Positions 45,966-46,824 of a stretch of 46,824 bases of DNA are shown here, in pieces. The stretch covers positions 1,617,490 to 1,664,313 of the forward strand of contig CP070821.1 in assembly GCA_020344335.1 (NCBI GenBank), in the 5' to 3' direction. Position numbers and translations under genes: made by a program. This DNA comes from Gammaproteobacteria bacterium. GTDB lineage: Bacteria > Pseudomonadota > Gammaproteobacteria > UBA9214. Position 1 is the first letter of the stretch. Each line of letters opens with the position of its first letter. The notes under the pieces are model-generated. The model saw only the letters and a list, made by a program, of their open reading frames with translations. It was not told the DNA's origin and did no database searches.

Positions 45966-46824
45966 GTGCTTGCTCTCCGGCGCTTTGCCCGTGCCGTACC
46001 GCTGGCAGACAATCCTTCCACGGTGCAGCGTGTTTCAAAATCAATACGCAACAACAGTGCAACGGCGGCACACATCACGACCATGCTGGAACCGCCATAA
46101 CTCATCAGCGGCAGGGTCAGCCCCTTGGTGGGTAACAAACCCATGTTAACGCCCATGTTGATGAAGGCCTGCAACCCGAACCAGATACCGATTCCCCAGG
46201 CCAGCAACGCCGCGAAGGCATTACCGGCCTTCTCTGCCGTTGCCGCGATCACAAATGCGCGCCACACCACCACGGCATACAGCGCGATCACCATGAACAC
46301 ACCGAACAGTCCGAGCTCCTCCGCGAGCACGGCAAATACGAAATCGGTATGCGCCTCCGGCAAATAGAACAGTTTCTGAATACTGGCGCCAAGTCCCACG
46401 CCGAACCATTCGCCACGACCGATGGCAATCAGTGACTGGGTCAGCTGGAAACCGCTGTCGAACGGGTCCGCCCAGGGATTCAGAAAGGTCGTCAGGCGCT
46501 CCATGCGATACGGTGAGGATACCGCGAGGCCGCCCAGCGACAGTCCTGCCAGCCCGAGCATCCCGCTGAATTGCCACAGCCTGACACCGGCGATGAAAAT
46601 CATGCCCATGGCTGTGGCCATCAATACCACGGCGGAACCGAAATCGGGCTCCATCAGCAACAATAGAGCTGCCAGCGCAAGTATCACCAGCGGCTTGATA
46701 AATCCGGAGAACCGCGTGCGTACCTCGTTCCCGTGACGTGCCAGATAGCTCGCCAGGTAAACCAGGATCATCAGTTTCGCCGGCTCGGATACCTGCAGAT
46801 TGAATATCCCGGTATTGATCCAGC
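45962..46824 (-). CDS. ftsW: SEDS peptidoglycan glycosyltransferase FtsW (N-terminus cut by window edge)
   Basis: FtsW is the SEDS polymerase that, with FtsI, makes septal peptidoglycan from lipid II. The 286 codons present are the C-terminal part. They include the family motif near the edge (NTGIFNLQVSEPAKL), then EPDFGSAVVL with the conserved acidic residue, FTNPW-like FLNPWADPFDSGFQLTQSL, then GVGLGASIQKLFYLPEAHTDFVFAVLAEELG, and the end block GLLPTKGLTLPLMSYGGSS. The N-terminal roughly 110 residues lie beyond base 46824. The position before murG, with an ATGA overlap, confirms FtsW rather than RodA. Confidence 0.95.
   Translation of the reverse strand, partial: WINTGIFNLQVSEPAKLMILVYLASYLARHGNEVRTRFSGFIKPLVILALAALLLLMEPDFGSAVVLMATAMGMIFIAGVRLWQFSGMLGLAGLSLGGLAVSSPYRMERLTTFLNPWADPFDSGFQLTQSLIAIGRGEWFGVGLGASIQKLFYLPEAHTDFVFAVLAEELGLFGVFMVIALYAVVVWRAFVIAATAEKAGNAFAALLAWGIGIWFGLQAFINMGVNMGLLPTKGLTLPLMSYGGSSMVVMCAAVALLLRIDFETRCTVEGLSASGTARAKRRRAST

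Overview
The window reads as a piece of a gammaproteobacterial chromosome. Several gene orders point this way: bamD divergent from rluD-pgeF-clpB; pilB-pilC-pilD-coaE-zapD-yacG; and the division and cell-wall block ftsW-murG-murC-murB-ddlB-ftsQ-ftsA-ftsZ-lpxC, followed by dciA, an M23 peptidase and secA. Moderately high GC (36 of 60 bases in a sample inside pilB) and the content fit a Chromatiales or Ectothiorhodospiraceae-like organism. That rank is inference; no rRNA or marker comparison was possible.

Layout. Positions 1-7488 hold housekeeping genes: a clpB cut by the left edge behind a near-consensus heat-shock promoter, a ZIP metal transporter, pgeF, rluD, bamD and nadE. Positions 7537-7920 hold a decayed fragment of the 5' end of sucC. 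Positions 7997-12152 hold a small zinc-ribbon protein, the PilS/PilR two-component pair and the major pilin gene pilA. pilA has a sigma-54-type promoter, repeated PilR-like half sites, a structured leader and a strong terminator. Positions 12263-25544 hold an accessory glycan cluster of eleven genes lying between pilA and pilBCD. Positions 25890-31482 hold pilB, pilC, pilD, coaE, zapD and yacG. Positions 31591-46824 hold argJ, secA, an M23 peptidase, dciA, lpxC and the dcw genes back to ftsW, which is cut by the right edge.

How the genes work together. PilS/PilR probably drive sigma-54 transcription of pilA. PilD processes and methylates prepilin, and PilB and PilC power and anchor pilus assembly. 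The first two genes after pilA are a TMTC-like GT-C membrane protein with a TPR-like tail and, one base later, a DPM1-like polyprenyl-phosphate glycosyltransferase. In eukaryotes these two enzyme types together carry out protein O-mannosylation. Their position suggests an uncharacterised pilin or surface-protein O-glycosylation module. The rest of the island (a Wzx-like flippase, three GT4 glycosyltransferases, a GDP-mannose-dehydratase-like enzyme and four methyltransferase-like proteins) could build a longer, methyl-decorated glycan.

The island shows its assembly history. Two AT-rich FkbM-type genes are bracketed by two diverged copies of one methyltransferase/glycosyltransferase junction. 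The left copy keeps the intact methyltransferase and a dead glycosyltransferase head. The right copy keeps a dead methyltransferase tail and the intact glycosyltransferase. No tRNA, rRNA, CRISPR array or insertion sequence was recognised.
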